A DNA stretch of 64,000 nucleotides, from the NCBI RefSeq assembly GCF_027923905.1, contig NZ_AP026966.1:3225001-3289000 (forward strand). The letters are read 5' to 3'. Positions 26,669 to 36,170 of this stretch are shown in pieces. The stretch's first letter is position 1; each line of letters begins with the position of its first letter. Both the position numbers and the translations under genes were made by a program. This DNA comes from Massilia varians (GTDB lineage: Bacteria > Pseudomonadota > Gammaproteobacteria > Burkholderiales > Burkholderiaceae_D). A model generated the notes under the pieces. The model made no database searches. It worked only from the letters and a program-made list of their open reading frames with translations, and was not told where the DNA came from.

Positions 26669-28171
26669 ATGGAGATCTTTACCAACCTGGGACTGGGCCT
26701 GGAGACGGCCTTTACCCTGACCAACCTGTTCTACTGCCTGATCGGGGTTTTCGTGGGCACCGCGGTCGGCGTGCTGCCGGGCCTGGGGCCGATCGCCACC
26801 ATCGCCATGCTGCTGCCGGCCACCTTCGGCCTGCCGCCGGTCTCGGCGCTGATCATGCTGGCGGGTATCTACTACGGCGCCCAGTACGGCGGCTCGACCA
26901 CCGCGATCCTGGTCAACCTGCCGGGCGAATCGTCCTCGGTGGTGACCGCCCTCGACGGCTACAAGATGGCGCGCAACGGCCAGGCCGGCAAGGCGCTCGC
27001 CACGGCGGCGCTCGGTTCCTTCTTCGCCGGGACCGTGGCCACCGTCCTGCTGGCCCTGTTCGCGCCGCCGCTGGCCGACCTGGCGCTGAAATTCGGTCCG
27101 GCCGAGTACTTCTCGCTGATGGTGCTGGGCCTGGTGGCCTCGGTGGTGCTGGCGAGCGGCTCGCTGCTCAACGCGATCGGCATGGTGATCCTCGGCCTGC
27201 TGCTCGGCCTGATCGGCACCGACGTCAACTCCGGCGCGCAGCGCTATACCTTCGACAAGCCGGAACTGGCCGACGGCATCAACTTCGTGATCGTCGCGAT
27301 GGGCATGTTCGGCATCGGCGAAATCATCCGCAACCTCGAGCACGGCGAAGACCGCAACGTCCTGATGAAGAAGGTCCAGGGGCTGATGCTGAGCAAGGAC
27401 GACTTCAAGCGCATCGTTGCGCCGGTCCTGCGCGGCACCTTCCTCGGCTCGGCGCTCGGCATCCTGCCCGGCGGCGGCGCCATGCTCGCCTCGTTCGCGT
27501 CCTACTCGATCGAGAAGAAGGTCTCGCCCAATGCCAGGAACTTCGGCAAGGGCGCGATCGAAGGCGTGGCGGCCCCGGAAGCGGCCAACAATGCCGGCGC
27601 CCAGACCTCCTTCATCCCGATGCTCACGCTGGGCATCCCGTCCAACCCGGTGATGGCGCTGATGATCGGCGCGATGATCATCCAGGGCATCCAGCCGGGT
27701 CCGGCCGTGATGTCCGAGCAGCCGGCGCTGTTCTGGGGCCTGATCGTGTCGATGTGGTTCGGGAACCTGTTCCTGGTGGTGCTGAACCTGCCGATGATCG
27801 GCCTGTGGGTCAAGATGATCCTGGTCCCCTACCACCGCCTGTACCCCGCGATCCTGATGTTCTGCGCGATCGGCGTGTTTAGCCTGAACAACAACGAGTT
27901 CGACATCTGGCTCATGGCCCTGTTCGGCCTGTTCGGCTACATCTGCGCCAAGCTGGGTGCGGAGCCGGCGCCGATGCTGCTCGGCTACATCATCGGACCG
28001 ATGATGGAAGAGTACCTGCGCCGCGCCCTGCTGCTCTCGCACAGCGACCCGATGGTCTTCGTGCGCAGCCCGATCAGCGCCACCATGCTGGCGATGGCGG
28101 CGATCGCGCTGATCATCGTGATGCTGCCGGCGCTGCGCAAGAAGCGCGAGGAGGCGTTCCAGGAAGAGTGA
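26669..28171 (+). CDS. Tripartite tricarboxylate transporter large permease (TctA)
   Basis: 500 residues and about twelve hydrophobic segments. Two TctA signature regions are clear: the glycine-rich GTAVGVLPGLGPIATIAMLLP near the N-terminus (with YYGAQYGGSTTAIL soon after) and the pseudo-symmetric GILPGGGAMLASFASY in the middle. It drives proton- or sodium-coupled import of the substrate captured by the Bug protein. It is the last gene of the operon, followed after 38 bp by an intrinsic terminator. Confidence 0.93.
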   Translation: MEIFTNLGLGLETAFTLTNLFYCLIGVFVGTAVGVLPGLGPIATIAMLLPATFGLPPVSALIMLAGIYYGAQYGGSTTAILVNLPGESSSVVTALDGYKMARNGQAGKALATAALGSFFAGTVATVLLALFAPPLADLALKFGPAEYFSLMVLGLVASVVLASGSLLNAIGMVILGLLLGLIGTDVNSGAQRYTFDKPELADGINFVIVAMGMFGIGEIIRNLEHGEDRNVLMKKVQGLMLSKDDFKRIVAPVLRGTFLGSALGILPGGGAMLASFASYSIEKKVSPNARNFGKGAIEGVAAPEAANNAGAQTSFIPMLTLGIPSNPVMALMIGAMIIQGIQPGPAVMSEQPALFWGLIVSMWFGNLFLVVLNLPMIGLWVKMILVPYHRLYPAILMFCAIGVFSLNNNEFDIWLMALFGLFGYICAKLGAEPAPMLLGYIIGPMMEEYLRRALLLSHSDPMVFVRSPISATMLAMAAIALIIVMLPALRKKREEAFQEE

Positions 28172-28209
28172 TAGCAACCAAGGGGCGCGAATACGCTGCC
28201 CGCGCCATG

Positions 28210-28235
28210 AAAGCCGCCCAGCGATGGGCGGCTTT
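28210..28235 (+). terminator. Rho-independent terminator after the tct operon
   Basis: An 11-bp stem, AAAGCCGCCCA paired with TGGGCGGCTTT, encloses a GCGA tetraloop and runs directly into a T-run (28233-28237). It lies 38 bp after the tctA stop. Confidence 0.85.
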
Positions 28236-28277
28236 TTCGTCTGCGGCCATGCCGGCCGCATGAACTTTCCATCTTCC

Positions 28278-28306
28278 TTGTCGGTCTTGTCGGGCATCCC
28301 TATACT
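28278..28306 (+). promoter_or_regulatory. Sigma70-type promoter for the serine hydrolase gene
   Basis: TTGTCG at 28278-28283 and TATACT at 28301-28306 are separated by 17 bases. The element lies 34 bp upstream of the ATG at 28340, just after the tct terminator. Confidence 0.6.
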
Positions 28307-28339
28307 CGTTGCATTCGTGCAAACTTTGATGGAGCAACG

Positions 28340-29788
28340 ATGCGTTCCAGCCAACCTCCCCTGTCCCGCTTCAAGCGCCAACTAGCATGGGGCGCTTGCC
28401 TGGCAACCCTGGTGTCGCCGTGCTCGCGCGCCGCGGACGACGCGGCCATTACCCGCATCGAGGCCGGCCTGCGTCCGGCGGTGGCGCTGGCGAACGCGCC
28501 GCTCAGGACCGAACGCCTGCAAGACGCCATGGCGCGCCTGAAGGTGCCCGGGGTGAGCGTCGCCGTGATCCACGATGGCAAGCTGGCGTGGACGCGGGGC
28601 TATGGCGTCGCGTGGGCGGGTGGGCCCGCGGTCACCCCTGAAACCCTGTTCCAGGCCGCATCGGTCAGCAAGCCGGTGGCGGCCATGGCGGTGCTACGCA
28701 TGGTGGAACAGGGCAGGCTGGAGCTCGATGCGCCGATCGAACGCGCGCTGACCGGCTGGAAGCTGCCCGAGGGCGCTGGCAAGCCAAGCGTGCGCCAGTT
28801 GCTGTCGCATACCGGCGGCACGAGCGTCTCCGGCTTTCCCGGCTACGCCGCCGGCACGCCGGTGCCGACGCTGGTTCAGCTATTGGATGGCAAGGCTCCG
28901 GCGAATACCGGGCCCGTGCGGGTCGAGGCCGCGCCGGGGTCGGCCTGGAACTATTCCGGCGGCGGCTACAGCGTGCTTCAGCAAGCCATGACCGATCGTT
29001 ACGGCCAGCCCTTCGAGGTGTTGGCGCGCGACCTGGTGCTGGGACCGCTGGGCATGACGGACAGCAGCTTTTCCCAGCCGCTGCCGGCGGCACTGGCAGC
29101 CAAGGCGGCCCGTCCACACGACCGGAACGGCAAGCCTTTCCCGGGCGGTCCCTTTGTCTATCCGGAGCTGGCCGCCGCCGGGCTGTGGACCACGCCGCGC
29201 GACCTGGCGAAGTTTGCGATCGCCCTCCAGCAAGGGGCGACGGGACGCGACAACGGCGTCCTGTCCCCCGCTATGGCGCGCACCATGCTCACGCCCGTGG
29301 TGGACGACTACGCGCTGGGCCTGCAGATCAACCAGGGCAAGACCTTCGGCCATGGCGGAAGCAACAAGGGCTTCAAGGCGCAACTGGTCGTCTTCTTCGA
29401 GGGCGGCAATGGCGCGGTGGTCTTGACCAACAGCGACAATGGCTGGGAGCTCGCGGCCGGGCTGATGCGCGCCATCGCCCACGAGTACAAATGGACCGCG
29501 ATCCAGACCGTGCTGCGTCCGGCCGTCGCCCTGGCCCCGCAGGTACGCCGGGGCCTGGCCGGCCAGTACAAGATCGACGGCATGGGCGGCTTCCAGATCG
29601 CCGAGCGCGATGGCCAGCTCATGCTGGCCCTGAGCCCGGGTCAATGGGAGACGCTGTATGCCGAATCCGACAAGCTGCTGTTCATCCTGTCGCGCAAGCT
29701 CGAAATACATCCCCGCGATGCCGACAGCGGCCATACGGTCGAGGGGCCGTCCTCGCACCCGTATACGCGGGTGTCCGCTCTGGACTGA
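28340..29788 (+). CDS. Beta-lactamase-fold serine hydrolase (class C / esterase-like)
   Basis: 482 residues with a Sec signal (hydrophobic to about residue 31), so it is periplasmic. The catalytic SxxK is S108-V-S-K111, the Tyr motif is YSG (in NYSGGGYS), and the third motif is HGG (FGHGGSNKG). This set is typical of the EstB/PBP4*-like 'serine hydrolase' branch rather than true AmpC. An extra C-terminal domain of about 100 residues (after about 380) resembles the DUF3471-like beta domain of this branch. It could be an esterase, D-aminopeptidase or peptidoglycan enzyme. Antibiotic resistance should not be inferred. Confidence 0.88.
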   Translation: MRSSQPPLSRFKRQLAWGACLATLVSPCSRAADDAAITRIEAGLRPAVALANAPLRTERLQDAMARLKVPGVSVAVIHDGKLAWTRGYGVAWAGGPAVTPETLFQAASVSKPVAAMAVLRMVEQGRLELDAPIERALTGWKLPEGAGKPSVRQLLSHTGGTSVSGFPGYAAGTPVPTLVQLLDGKAPANTGPVRVEAAPGSAWNYSGGGYSVLQQAMTDRYGQPFEVLARDLVLGPLGMTDSSFSQPLPAALAAKAARPHDRNGKPFPGGPFVYPELAAAGLWTTPRDLAKFAIALQQGATGRDNGVLSPAMARTMLTPVVDDYALGLQINQGKTFGHGGSNKGFKAQLVVFFEGGNGAVVLTNSDNGWELAAGLMRAIAHEYKWTAIQTVLRPAVALAPQVRRGLAGQYKIDGMGGFQIAERDGQLMLALSPGQWETLYAESDKLLFILSRKLEIHPRDADSGHTVEGPSSHPYTRVSALD

Positions 29789-29810
29789 CGCTGTTGCCAA
29801 GCCGGGTGCG

Positions 29811-32195
29811 CTAGAACAGCGCGCCCTGCGGGCTGGTAAGCCGCGCAAAACTGTCGCCCAGAAAAGGCAGGATCGCGTCGGCAATCGGCTCGAGTTGCTT
29901 GGTCAGGTAGTGTTCGTAGTCGATCGGCGCCGAGTTTCGTCTACCCAGCAACTCCAGCGGCTCCGGCCCCGCGGTGGTCATCACGTAGCGGATCCAGCCG
30001 CCGCGCCGGTATTGCGCCGGCCGCCCCTGGGCGGTATGGAAATCGTCGGCCATGCGCGCCGCGCGCACGTGCGGCGGGACGTTGCGTTCGTAGTCGTCCA
30101 GGGGGCGGCGCAGGCGCTTGCGGTAGACCAGCAGCGCGTCCAGCTCCCCACGCAGCGTGCGCGCCACATAGTCGGCCACCCAGGCTTCGTACGGCTGCCC
30201 CTTGAACACCCGAAGGTAGAGCTCTTGCTGGAACTGCTGCGCCAGCGGCGACCAGTCAGTGCGCACCGTCTCCAGTCCCTTGTACACCACTTCCTCGCTA
30301 CCGTCGGTGTTCAGCACCAGGCCGGCATAGCGCTTCTTGCTTCCTTCGTCCGAGCCGCGTACGGTCGGCATCAGGAAGCGCGCGTAGTGGGTGTCGAACT
30401 CGAGTTCCAGGCTGGATGCGAGGCCATACTCGGTCTCTAGGTGATCGCGCCACCAGCCGTTGACGTGGTCCACCAGCGCCTGCCCGATGCGCTCGGCGTC
30501 CGCCTGCGCATGCGCCCTGCCGAGCCAGACGAAGGTGGAATCCGTGTCGCCATAGATCACCCGGTAGCCCTGTTCCTCGATCAGGGCGCGGGTGCGGTGC
30601 ATGATCTCGTGCCCGCGCATCGTGATCGACGAGGCCAGGCGCGGGTCGAAGAAGCGGCAGGCGGTGGTCCCGAGCACGCCGTAGAAGGCGTTCATGATGA
30701 TCTTGAGCGACTGCGACAGCGGCGCGTTGCGTTCGCGCTTGGCCGCTTCGCGCCCTTCCCACACCTGGCGCACGATGCCCGGCAGGCAGTGGCGCGTGCG
30801 CGAAAAGCGTGCGCCGCGAAAGCCCGGCACGGTGTTCTCCTCGGGTTCGGCCAGGCCGGCCACCAGGCCGACCGGGTCGATCAGGAAGGTGCGGATGATG
30901 GACGGGTACAGGCTTTTGTAGTCGAGCACCACCACCGAATCGTACAGGCCTGAACGCGAATCCATCACGAAGCCGCCGGGACTGTCCCCCGCCGCCACGT
31001 CGCCGATGTTGGGCGCGACAAAACCCTGGCGGTGCATCAGCGGCATGTAGCGGTGCTCGAAGGCCGCCACCGAGCCGCCGCTGCGGTCCACCGCCAGCCC
31101 GGTGACGCTGGCGCGCTCCAGCAGGAAGCGCATCAGCTCGGTCTTCTCGAAGATGCGGGTGACCAGTTCGCAGTCCTTCAGGTTGTAGAAGGCCAGCGCC
31201 GGCTTGTCCTCTGCAAACATGCGGTTGATCTCGTCCATCCGGCTGTAGGGATTGTCGATCGCCTTGCCTTCGCCCAGCAGGCTTTGCGATACCGACTCCA
31301 GGCTGAAGGAGGAAAAGCTGTAGGTGGCCGAGCGCAGCGCCTCGATGCCGTCGATGACCAGGCGGCCCGCGATCGACACGAAATAATGCTCCGAGCGCCC
31401 ATGTTCGCGGGTCTCGATGGCGCTACCGTCGCGGCCCAGGCGCAAGGGGCGTCCCAGCTGCTGCGCCGCCTGCACCAGCATGCGCAGGTCGAACTGGACC
31501 ACGTTCCAGCCGATGATGGCGTCGGGGTCGTGCACGCGGACCCATTCTTCCAGGCGCTCGAGCAGCTCGGCGCGCCTGGCGCAGTAGTCGAGCCGGAAGT
31601 CCAGTTCCCTCGGCGCGCCAATCGGCTCGCCCAGCATGTAGACCTGGCGCTGCCCGCAGCCTTCCAGACCGATGCAGTACAGTTCGCCGTGCTGGTTGGT
31701 CTCGATGTCGAGCGAGACCAGGCGCAGCGCCGGCCGGTAGTCGCCGTCCGGCTTGAGCTGGGCGTCGCGGATCAGGGCCGGGTCGTGCGGATCCGGCGTG
31801 CCGTGCACCAGCACCGGCGCGGTGATGAAGCGCTCCATCAGGTAGCGCTCGGGCGGGCGCACGTCGGCCTCGTAGACGGCGACGCCGAATTCGCGCAGGC
31901 GCTTTTCCAGCCGCAGCAGCTGGCGGTACTGGCGGCAGTACAGGCCGAGCACCGGACGGTGGTGGAAGTCCGACAAGGACAGCTCGCGCAGTTCCCAGCC
32001 CTTTCTTTCACTGTGCAGCGCGAGTTCGGCCGCCTCGCGCTGCTCGAGCGGGACGAAGGCGACCGGAGTCTGGACCGGCAGCCGTACGCGGCGCGGCCCC
32101 TGTTCGGTGGCAATCCAGAATTCGACCTCGAGGCCGGCGTCCAGGTCGCGCCAGTGGCGGGTCAGCAGGAAGCCCTGCAGTGGTGTGGAATCCAT
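29811..32195 (-). CDS. polB: DNA polymerase II
   Basis: 794 residues, matching E. coli Pol II in length. The N-terminal and 3'-5' exonuclease domains include the Exo I motif SLDIETN and the Exo II segment [14 protein letters not shown]. The polymerase A motif [10 protein letters not shown], the B-motif helix [13 protein letters not shown] and the C-motif YGDTDS are all intact. It is a proofreading family-B polymerase involved in replication restart and lesion bypass. It starts 7 bp after the DUF455 gene, so the two are co-transcribed. I found no clear LexA box upstream of the pair. Confidence 0.95.
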   Translation of the reverse strand: MDSTPLQGFLLTRHWRDLDAGLEVEFWIATEQGPRRVRLPVQTPVAFVPLEQREAAELALHSERKGWELRELSLSDFHHRPVLGLYCRQYRQLLRLEKRLREFGVAVYEADVRPPERYLMERFITAPVLVHGTPDPHDPALIRDAQLKPDGDYRPALRLVSLDIETNQHGELYCIGLEGCGQRQVYMLGEPIGAPRELDFRLDYCARRAELLERLEEWVRVHDPDAIIGWNVVQFDLRMLVQAAQQLGRPLRLGRDGSAIETREHGRSEHYFVSIAGRLVIDGIEALRSATYSFSSFSLESVSQSLLGEGKAIDNPYSRMDEINRMFAEDKPALAFYNLKDCELVTRIFEKTELMRFLLERASVTGLAVDRSGGSVAAFEHRYMPLMHRQGFVAPNIGDVAAGDSPGGFVMDSRSGLYDSVVVLDYKSLYPSIIRTFLIDPVGLVAGLAEPEENTVPGFRGARFSRTRHCLPGIVRQVWEGREAAKRERNAPLSQSLKIIMNAFYGVLGTTACRFFDPRLASSITMRGHEIMHRTRALIEEQGYRVIYGDTDSTFVWLGRAHAQADAERIGQALVDHVNGWWRDHLETEYGLASSLELEFDTHYARFLMPTVRGSDEGSKKRYAGLVLNTDGSEEVVYKGLETVRTDWSPLAQQFQQELYLRVFKGQPYEAWVADYVARTLRGELDALLVYRKRLRRPLDDYERNVPPHVRAARMADDFHTAQGRPAQYRRGGWIRYVMTTAGPEPLELLGRRNSAPIDYEHYLTKQLEPIADAILPFLGDSFARLTSPQGALF

Positions 32196-32202
32196 GCCGG
32201 GT

Positions 32203-33003
32203 CTAGCTCAAGCGCGCCAGCTCCGCCTCGCTGAAGCCGGCCTGGCGCCGCGCCGCGATGTTGAAGGGACCCTTGAGCACCGGCGCCTTGTAGCGCACGG
32301 TCAGCTCGGCGTAGGTCGACACCGGTTCCAGCGCGCGCAGGGCGCACAGGTGCAGGTACCAGCGGTTGCCGATCTCGACGTGCCCGACCTCGTCGACTAG
32401 CAGCACGTCGAGGATGGCGGCGGCTTCCAGGTCGCCGGCCTGGGCCAGCTTGGCGCGCAGCGGCGGAATCGCATCGAGCCCGCGCGCTTCCAGCGTGCGC
32501 GGCACCAGGGCCATGCGCGCCAGCACGTCGCCGCGGGTCTTCTCCACCATCTCCCACAGGCTGTCGTGGCCCGGGAAGTCGCCGTAGGCGTAGCCGAGCG
32601 TGGCCAGGTGGCCGCACAGCATGTTGAAATGCAGCGCTTCTTCGCCCGCCACCCGCAGCCAATCGAGGTAGTAGTCCTGCGGCATGCTAGGAAAGCGCCA
32701 CAGCGCGTCGAGCGCCAGGTTGACCGCATTGAACTCGATGTGGGCGAGCGCGTGCACCAGCATGGCGCGTCCCTCCACGGTCGCCATCGAGCGGCGCCCG
32801 ACCAGGCGCGGCGGCACCAGTTCGGGCCGGGCCGGACGGCCGGGGATGCCGGCGGGCGCATCCAGCCCGGCGTCGACGTCGACGCGCCAGTCGCCACGGC
32901 GGTGCGCGGCGACCATGGCCGCCACGCCCGCCGTCTTGGCGGCGGGGTCGGTTTCAAGCAGTGAGTGCAGAGCGGATGCGCGTAGCTCCAGCGGTTGCGC
33001 CAT
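32203..33003 (-). CDS. DUF455 ferritin-like protein
   Basis: 266 residues from the ATG at 33003; the open frame continues upstream without support. A ferritin-like four-helix bundle can be read from metal-ligand motifs: the Glu and His of [15 protein letters not shown], the EEALHF motif ([11 protein letters not shown]), and a later Glu-x2-His ([14 protein letters not shown]). The family is DUF455, distantly related to the tRNA hydroxylase MiaE. It is probably a di-iron oxidase or oxygenase of unknown substrate. It is the first gene of a two-gene operon with polB and divergent from the isochorismatase-fold gene. Confidence 0.85.
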   Translation of the reverse strand: MAQPLELRASALHSLLETDPAAKTAGVAAMVAAHRRGDWRVDVDAGLDAPAGIPGRPARPELVPPRLVGRRSMATVEGRAMLVHALAHIEFNAVNLALDALWRFPSMPQDYYLDWLRVAGEEALHFNMLCGHLATLGYAYGDFPGHDSLWEMVEKTRGDVLARMALVPRTLEARGLDAIPPLRAKLAQAGDLEAAAILDVLLVDEVGHVEIGNRWYLHLCALRALEPVSTYAELTVRYKAPVLKGPFNIAARRQAGFSEAELARLS

Positions 33004-33097
33004 CGTCAAGCCCAAGGTGGATCGAAAAGCGCTAGTGTACCAAAGCCGGACGGCCGTCATCGGCTGGGTTACCATGATGGCATTGCCATTTTCCTGA

Positions 33098-33661
33098 ATG
33101 CCGATGCGACCCGACCACCCCGCCCTCCTGATCATCGACATGCAGCAGTGCATGGCCAGCCCGGATGCGGGCGCGCGCAATAATCCGCAGGCCGAAGCCA
33201 ACATCGACAGGCTGCTGGACGCCTGGCGTGCGCGCGCCGCGCCGGTGGTCCACGTGCGCCACATCTCGCGCGCGCCAGGCTCCGGCTTCGCTCCCGGGCA
33301 GCCGGGCGCCGCGTTCCAGCCGGTGTTCGCGCCGCGCCAGGGCGAGCATGTGGTCGAGAAGAACGTCCCGGACGCCTTCATCCTGTCGGGACTGGAGCGC
33401 TGGCTGCGCGCGCGCGGCATCGAGCGCCTGGTCGTGGCCGGCGTCAGCACCAACATCTCGGTGGAGTGCAGCGTGCGCAGCGCCGGCAACCTCGGCTTCC
33501 AGGTGAGCGTCGCCGGCGACGCCTGCTTCACCTTCGCCCGCCGCGATCATGCGGGCGCGCTGCGCAGCGCCGACGAGGTGCATGCGATGTCGCTGGCGAA
33601 CCTGGCGGGAGAGTACGCAAGGGTGGTGACGACCGCCGAGGCACTTCGCTTGCTGGAATGA
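33098..33661 (+). CDS. Isochorismatase-fold (cysteine hydrolase superfamily) protein lacking the nucleophilic Cys
   Basis: 187 residues. The fold is clear: Asp14 in ALLIIDMQ, Lys88 in VVEKNVPDAF and the GVSTN turn. The position normally held by the nucleophilic Cys (as in TNxCVE) is Ser121, with a Cys three residues later (Cys124). E. coli YecD-type members also lack the Cys, so this may be a non-hydrolytic or altered-chemistry branch. The protein is cytosolic. It is divergent from the DUF455-polB operon across 94 bp. Confidence 0.82.
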   Translation: MPMRPDHPALLIIDMQQCMASPDAGARNNPQAEANIDRLLDAWRARAAPVVHVRHISRAPGSGFAPGQPGAAFQPVFAPRQGEHVVEKNVPDAFILSGLERWLRARGIERLVVAGVSTNISVECSVRSAGNLGFQVSVAGDACFTFARRDHAGALRSADEVHAMSLANLAGEYARVVTTAEALRLLE

Positions 33662-33697
33662 GGCGCCGCCGCCACACGCTACCCATTTGACATTGTG

Positions 33698-33716
33698 GCA
33701 AGCTGGTCAAGCTTGC
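33698..33716. repeat. Small inverted repeat upstream of the 33775 gene
   Basis: GCAAGCT-GGTCA-AGCTTGC lies 60-80 bp before the start codon. A TTGACA (33687-33692) lies just before it, so it may be an operator overlapping the promoter, although no good -10 is at normal spacing. Confidence 0.35.
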
Positions 33717-33774
33717 TACACTGGCCGGCCGGACTCTCCCTCCATCGCCAGGCCCACCGCAAAGGAAGCGTGCC

Positions 33775-34338
33775 ATGTTCGCCCGTCCTGACCTGCAGTC
33801 CCGCCTCATCCTCGCCAGCTGCGCCCTGGCCGCCGAAATCCTCCACCTCGGCTGGGAGTACAGCCACGGCGGCGTGCCGGCGCACCACCTGCTGAACAAC
33901 CCGGAACTGCCCGCCGTCTCCAACTGGTGGGGGCTGCTGGTGGTGCCGCTGCTGAGCTGGTTCCTGGTCGGCCGCATCCAGCGCCGCGCCGCCACCCTGG
34001 TGCAAATGGGAAGTCGGGAGCGCTTCCGTACCCTTGCCCGGGCCCGTTTCGCCGTGGCTTTCCTGTGGGCCGGGGCGCTCTCCCTGGCATTCACGATCGG
34101 GCACCCCGCTTCTCAATGGATCTTCTTCGGCGCCTTCGGGGCAGCCCTGTGCGCAGGCGCCTGGCGCGCAGAATACGTGCTCGGTTTCGCGCTCGGAATG
34201 ACCTACACCTTCGGCGCCGTGCTGCCGGTCCTGGTGGCCTCGGTCATCGCGGCCTGCGCGTTTGCCGTGCACCTGCTGTTTGGCGCCGTGCTGCGGCTGG
34301 CGCGCGGCGGACGGGTGCGCGGAGCCGGCTTGCCCTAG
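33775..34338 (+). CDS. Hypothetical multi-pass membrane protein
   Basis: 187 residues, with AAAGGAAG before the ATG. Five hydrophobic segments are visible (about 9-27, 50-66, 90-108, 113-131 and 138-172), with a short His-rich loop (YSHGGVPAHHLL) after the first. No family motif is recognised. It stands alone between the isochorismatase-fold gene and the convergent MocR regulator. Confidence 0.7.
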   Translation: MFARPDLQSRLILASCALAAEILHLGWEYSHGGVPAHHLLNNPELPAVSNWWGLLVVPLLSWFLVGRIQRRAATLVQMGSRERFRTLARARFAVAFLWAGALSLAFTIGHPASQWIFFGAFGAALCAGAWRAEYVLGFALGMTYTFGAVLPVLVASVIAACAFAVHLLFGAVLRLARGGRVRGAGLP

Positions 34339-34367
34339 TCCGGCCCGCAGCGCCCGACGCACATTGC

Positions 34368-35768
34368 TTACACCACGGCGGCGCTGAACGACGCGGGCCG
34401 CCGCGCAAGCAGCTGCGACAGCCGCTGCAGGCCCGCCTGCAGGCGTCCCCGGTCCCGGATGCTGCCCAGCGAAATCCGGATCGCATTCACCGATGCGCTG
34501 CCGGTCGCGAATGCCTCCGCCGGGGTGACCGCGATGCCCTCGCTGTCGGCCGCACGCGCCAGCTGCGAAGAATTCCAGTACGCCGGCAGCGCGAGCCAGA
34601 CATGCAGGCCGTCGCCGGCGCCGCTGTAGCGCCCCGCCAGGATGTCGCGCGCCATCCGGTGGCGCAGGCCGGCCTCCTTGCGCACGCCCGCCAACAAGCC
34701 CGCTGCCGAACCGTCGAGGATCCACTGGGTGGCCAGTGCCGCGCTCAGGGGTGCGGCCATCAGCGCGAATGACCTGAGGGCGGCCAGGAAGCGCTCCCGT
34801 TCGCGCGCGGCGCGGATGAGCACGAAGGCCACACGCAAGCCGGGCGTCAGGCACTTCGACAAGGTAGAGATGTACACCACCTGTTCCGGGGCGAAGGCGG
34901 CAATCGGCGGCGGCGGGGCGGCGGCAAGCAGCCAGTAGGGGTCGTCCTCGACGATGCGTACGGCGCAGCGCTGCGCGATGGCGGCGAGCTCCTTGCGCCG
35001 GTGTTCCGGCATGGTGGCGGCGGTCGGGTTCTGCAATGTCGGATTGAGGTAGACCAGCGCAGGCTGGTGCTGCACGCACGCCTGTTCGAGCAGCGCCGGC
35101 AGCATCCCGTGCTCGTCCGTTCCCACGGCAACGAGACGCCGGCCGAATTCGCCCGCGGCGGCGCGCAAGCCGGGATAGGTCGTCGGCTCGGCCAGGATGA
35201 CGTCGCCCGGCTCGGTCAGCGCAAGGATCAGGGCAGCGATCGCCGCTTGCGCCCCCGGACAGACGACCAGCTGCCCGGCATTCAGGGGACCGAACATCGG
35301 CGCCAGCCAGCTGGCGCCAGCCTTGCGGTCGGCCTCGCTTCCTCCACCCAGGTGGTAGGTCATCAACGCCGCATTGTCCGCCCTCATCAGTACTTGCGAC
35401 AGGCCTTGCTTCAGCAGGTCCTCGAAGTCCACGCCATCCGGCGGTGGCGGCGTATTCATGCTCAGGTCGAGGACCGGGCTCAATTCGACTTTCGGCGCCG
35501 CGACATAGGTGCCGCGGGCGCCGCGGCCTTCCAGCAGGCTGCGGCGCCTGGCTTCGTCGTAGGCGCGCGTCACCGTGGTCAGGTCGACCTGCAGCTGTGC
35601 CGCCAGGCGGCGCTGCGGGGGCAAACGGTCGCCCGGCCTCAAGCTTCCGTCGGCCACCGCCGCCTGCAAGGCATCCGCGATCTGCAGGAAGCGCGGCCCG
35701 CCGTGCACGGCCAGGCCGGGCAGCCAGATTGGCAGCTCGTCATCTTGTATGGATCTCAACTGGGACAT
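34368..35768 (-). CDS. MocR-family regulator (GntR winged helix fused to aminotransferase fold)
   Basis: 466 residues. The N-terminal GntR domain (about 18-90) shows RPGDRLPPQRRLAAQL and TTVTRAYDEARRR. A short Pro-rich linker follows, then a type I PLP aminotransferase domain with the Schiff-base Lys in STLSKCLTPGLR and the Asp of VEDDPYW. MocR proteins sense PLP-amino acid adducts and usually regulate the divergent gene or PLP metabolism. Here the divergent gene encodes an 86-residue membrane protein. Confidence 0.92.
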   Translation of the reverse strand: MSQLRSIQDDELPIWLPGLAVHGGPRFLQIADALQAAVADGSLRPGDRLPPQRRLAAQLQVDLTTVTRAYDEARRRSLLEGRGARGTYVAAPKVELSPVLDLSMNTPPPPDGVDFEDLLKQGLSQVLMRADNAALMTYHLGGGSEADRKAGASWLAPMFGPLNAGQLVVCPGAQAAIAALILALTEPGDVILAEPTTYPGLRAAAGEFGRRLVAVGTDEHGMLPALLEQACVQHQPALVYLNPTLQNPTAATMPEHRRKELAAIAQRCAVRIVEDDPYWLLAAAPPPPIAAFAPEQVVYISTLSKCLTPGLRVAFVLIRAARERERFLAALRSFALMAAPLSAALATQWILDGSAAGLLAGVRKEAGLRHRMARDILAGRYSGAGDGLHVWLALPAYWNSSQLARAADSEGIAVTPAEAFATGSASVNAIRISLGSIRDRGRLQAGLQRLSQLLARRPASFSAAVV

Positions 35769-35894
35769 TTTGTCTCAATGTATGGATATTGTTTTTAAGT
35801 AGAATGCCCCAGAACCTGCAGCAACGCCGTCCCGGTACGGCAGACGCTGCGCTTTTTAGCCTCTTTCATCACCATTCGGCAGACGGCGCGCCGG

Positions 35895-36155
35895 ATGCAC
35901 CCGCTCAAGATTATGGAATGGACCCCTGTAATATTCTACGTGTTCAAGTTTGTCGTGTTAGGCATAGGCATGTTCTACGCCGTCAAGTGGCATTACGACC
36001 AAGGTGAAAAGAACCAGGACAAGCAGCAGGAGAAGCGCGCCGTGCTGCGCGCGGCCGGCAAGCTGGCGCTCCTGTTCGTGCTGCTGCTCCTGGTGCTGGG
36101 CACGGCCACCTTCTTCCTTGCCAGGACGCTGGGCCTGGACCTGACCATGCCTTGA
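35895..36155 (+). CDS. Small membrane protein, 86 residues
   Basis: Two hydrophobic helices (about 12-28 and 52-78) flank a charged Lys/Gln/Glu-rich loop. An alternative start at 35913 gives 80 residues; neither ATG has a strong ribosome binding site. It is divergent from the MocR gene and is therefore its natural candidate target. The family is not recognised. Confidence 0.65.
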   Translation: MHPLKIMEWTPVIFYVFKFVVLGIGMFYAVKWHYDQGEKNQDKQQEKRAVLRAAGKLALLFVLLLLVLGTATFFLARTLGLDLTMP

Positions 36156-36170
36156 GGGCATACACGCGCC

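Noticed and set aside
25085..28381. 1098-codon open frame on the minus strand
   Set aside because: It is antisense to the complete TctC-TctB-TctA operon, rich in His/Gln/Arg/Asp as expected for a GC-rich shadow frame, and has no ribosome binding site or motifs.
28340..29788. AmpC-type antibiotic resistance gene
   Set aside because: The motif set (SVSK, YSG, HGG) and extra C-terminal domain fit the esterase/peptidase branch of serine hydrolases rather than class C beta-lactamases.
33004..33097. LexA box upstream of DUF455-polB
   Set aside because: No CTG-N10-CAG arrangement is present in the 94-bp region.
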